DNA of 64,000 nucleotides, taken from NCBI RefSeq assembly GCF_019311235.1, contig NZ_JAHWDF010000006.1, positions 1 to 64,000 on the forward strand. The letters run 5' to 3'. Under the pieces are notes generated by a model. It was not told where the DNA came from, ran no database searches, and saw only the letters and a list, made by a program, of their open reading frames with translations. A program made the position numbers and the translations under genes. Shown in pieces: positions 63,710 to 64,000 of this stretch. Source of the DNA: Mesonia aestuariivivens (GTDB lineage: Bacteria; Bacteroidota; Bacteroidia; Flavobacteriales; Flavobacteriaceae). Position 1 is the stretch's first letter, and the number at the start of each line of letters is the position of its first letter.

Positions 63710-64000
63710 GTTTAGTTGTTATCAACAACATATATTATTATTAATCTTTTTTGTAAAATTTTAAATATAAATGATGTTATATGATTGTTTGTGAATAGCG
63801 GTATAATTAGTTTAAATTATATTTTGTTTTGTTCTTATCTAACATGATTAAACAGCTATTAACAAGTATTGTTAATAGTAATAAACTGATAATCAAATTG
63901 CTTATTTTGGTTATTAACAATTTTCATGTTGAGTGTATAATTTAGAAAAGTTAATTGATTTTTTTACATTTTGTTGTTAATAACCTGTGATTAGCTCTTA
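63710..64000. other. AT-rich gene-free region with DnaA-box-like 9-mers (candidate oriC edge)
   Basis: No gene is visible in 291 bp. Five sites resembling a DnaA box occur: TTATCAACA (63719-63727), CTATTAACA (63856-63864), its exact inverted copy TGTTAATAG (63870-63878), TTATTAACA (63911-63919) and TGTTAATAA (63975-63983, inverted). The middle pair forms a perfect palindrome with a 5-nt spacer. They differ by one or more bases from the classical TTATCCACA, so the reading is tentative. Confidence 0.45.

Overview
The window is chromosomal DNA of a low-GC member of the Bacteroidota, almost certainly a (probably marine) Flavobacteriaceae in the broad neighbourhood of Mesonia, Gramella or Salegentibacter; the genus cannot be fixed from this sequence. 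The evidence is the type IX secretion sorting domains, the TAnnTTTG/TTG promoter elements, the weak Shine-Dalgarno sequences, and a set of flavobacterial lineage-typical families (DUF6427, DUF6341, DUF4254, DUF6909, DUF4837, DUF4175). No insertion sequence, prophage, CRISPR array or rRNA operon is visible; one tRNA (Cys) is present.

Layout. 1-2.6 kb: the end of one T9SS-exported protein and a complete T9SS lectin-like adhesin. 2.6-8.5 kb: a GT9 glycosyltransferase, DUF4254, an adenine methyltransferase with an overlapping, unrecognised, possibly nuclease-like partner, DUF6427, DUF6341 and purD. 8.6-31.1 kb: a long minus-strand surface polysaccharide cluster. Read in the direction of transcription it runs chain-length regulator, rfbB-rfbA-rfbC-rfbD, DUF2061, cysC-cysD-cysN-cysQ, flippase, glycosyltransferase, polymerase, glycosyltransferase, hexapeptide acetyltransferase, two SGNH-type proteins, O-antigen ligase, an alpha/alpha-toroid-like protein, WecG-type transferase, UDP-glucose dehydrogenase, UDP-glucuronate decarboxylase and a WcaJ-type initiating transferase. 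This predicts a Wzx/Wzy polymer that may contain rhamnose, glucuronate or xylose and O-acyl groups, with a local PAPS supply that hints at sulfation. 31-41 kb: DUF6909, a GH3-like protein, M23 peptidase, TatA, DUF4837, lytic transglycosylase, pgk, DNA polymerase III delta prime and an OmpH/Skp protein. 41.5-49.3 kb: methyltransferase, two tandem paralogous lipoproteins, mnmG, ybeY and DUF4175. 49.4-58.6 kb: gltX, SPFH protein, a YtxH/holin-like/DUF6327 trio, glnS, an APC permease, a DUF4397-like lipoprotein, folB, tRNA-Cys and a LysE exporter. 58.6-64 kb: a DUF2807 protein, two secreted-protein genes with apparent homopolymer frameshifts, rnr, a small membrane ORF, DUF2007 and an AT-rich gene-free end.

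Two chromosome-scale signals stand out. First, the 16-bp palindrome TGTTCCACGTGGAACA, a match to the ParB-binding parS site, occurs twice, on either side of mnmG; one copy is written into the last codons of ybeY. Second, the last ~290 bp are gene-free and carry five DnaA-box-like 9-mers. About four fifths of the genes lie on the minus strand. Together these fit an origin of replication at or just beyond the right edge, with the fork running leftward through the window.

Other points of interest are the methyltransferase/candidate-nuclease pair translationally coupled inside a membrane-protein operon, the sulfate-activation operon inside the polysaccharide cluster with no sulfotransferase or cysH nearby, the paired SGNH proteins of which one has lost part of its motif set, and the frameshifted Cys-rich lipoprotein locus at 59.4-60.7 kb.
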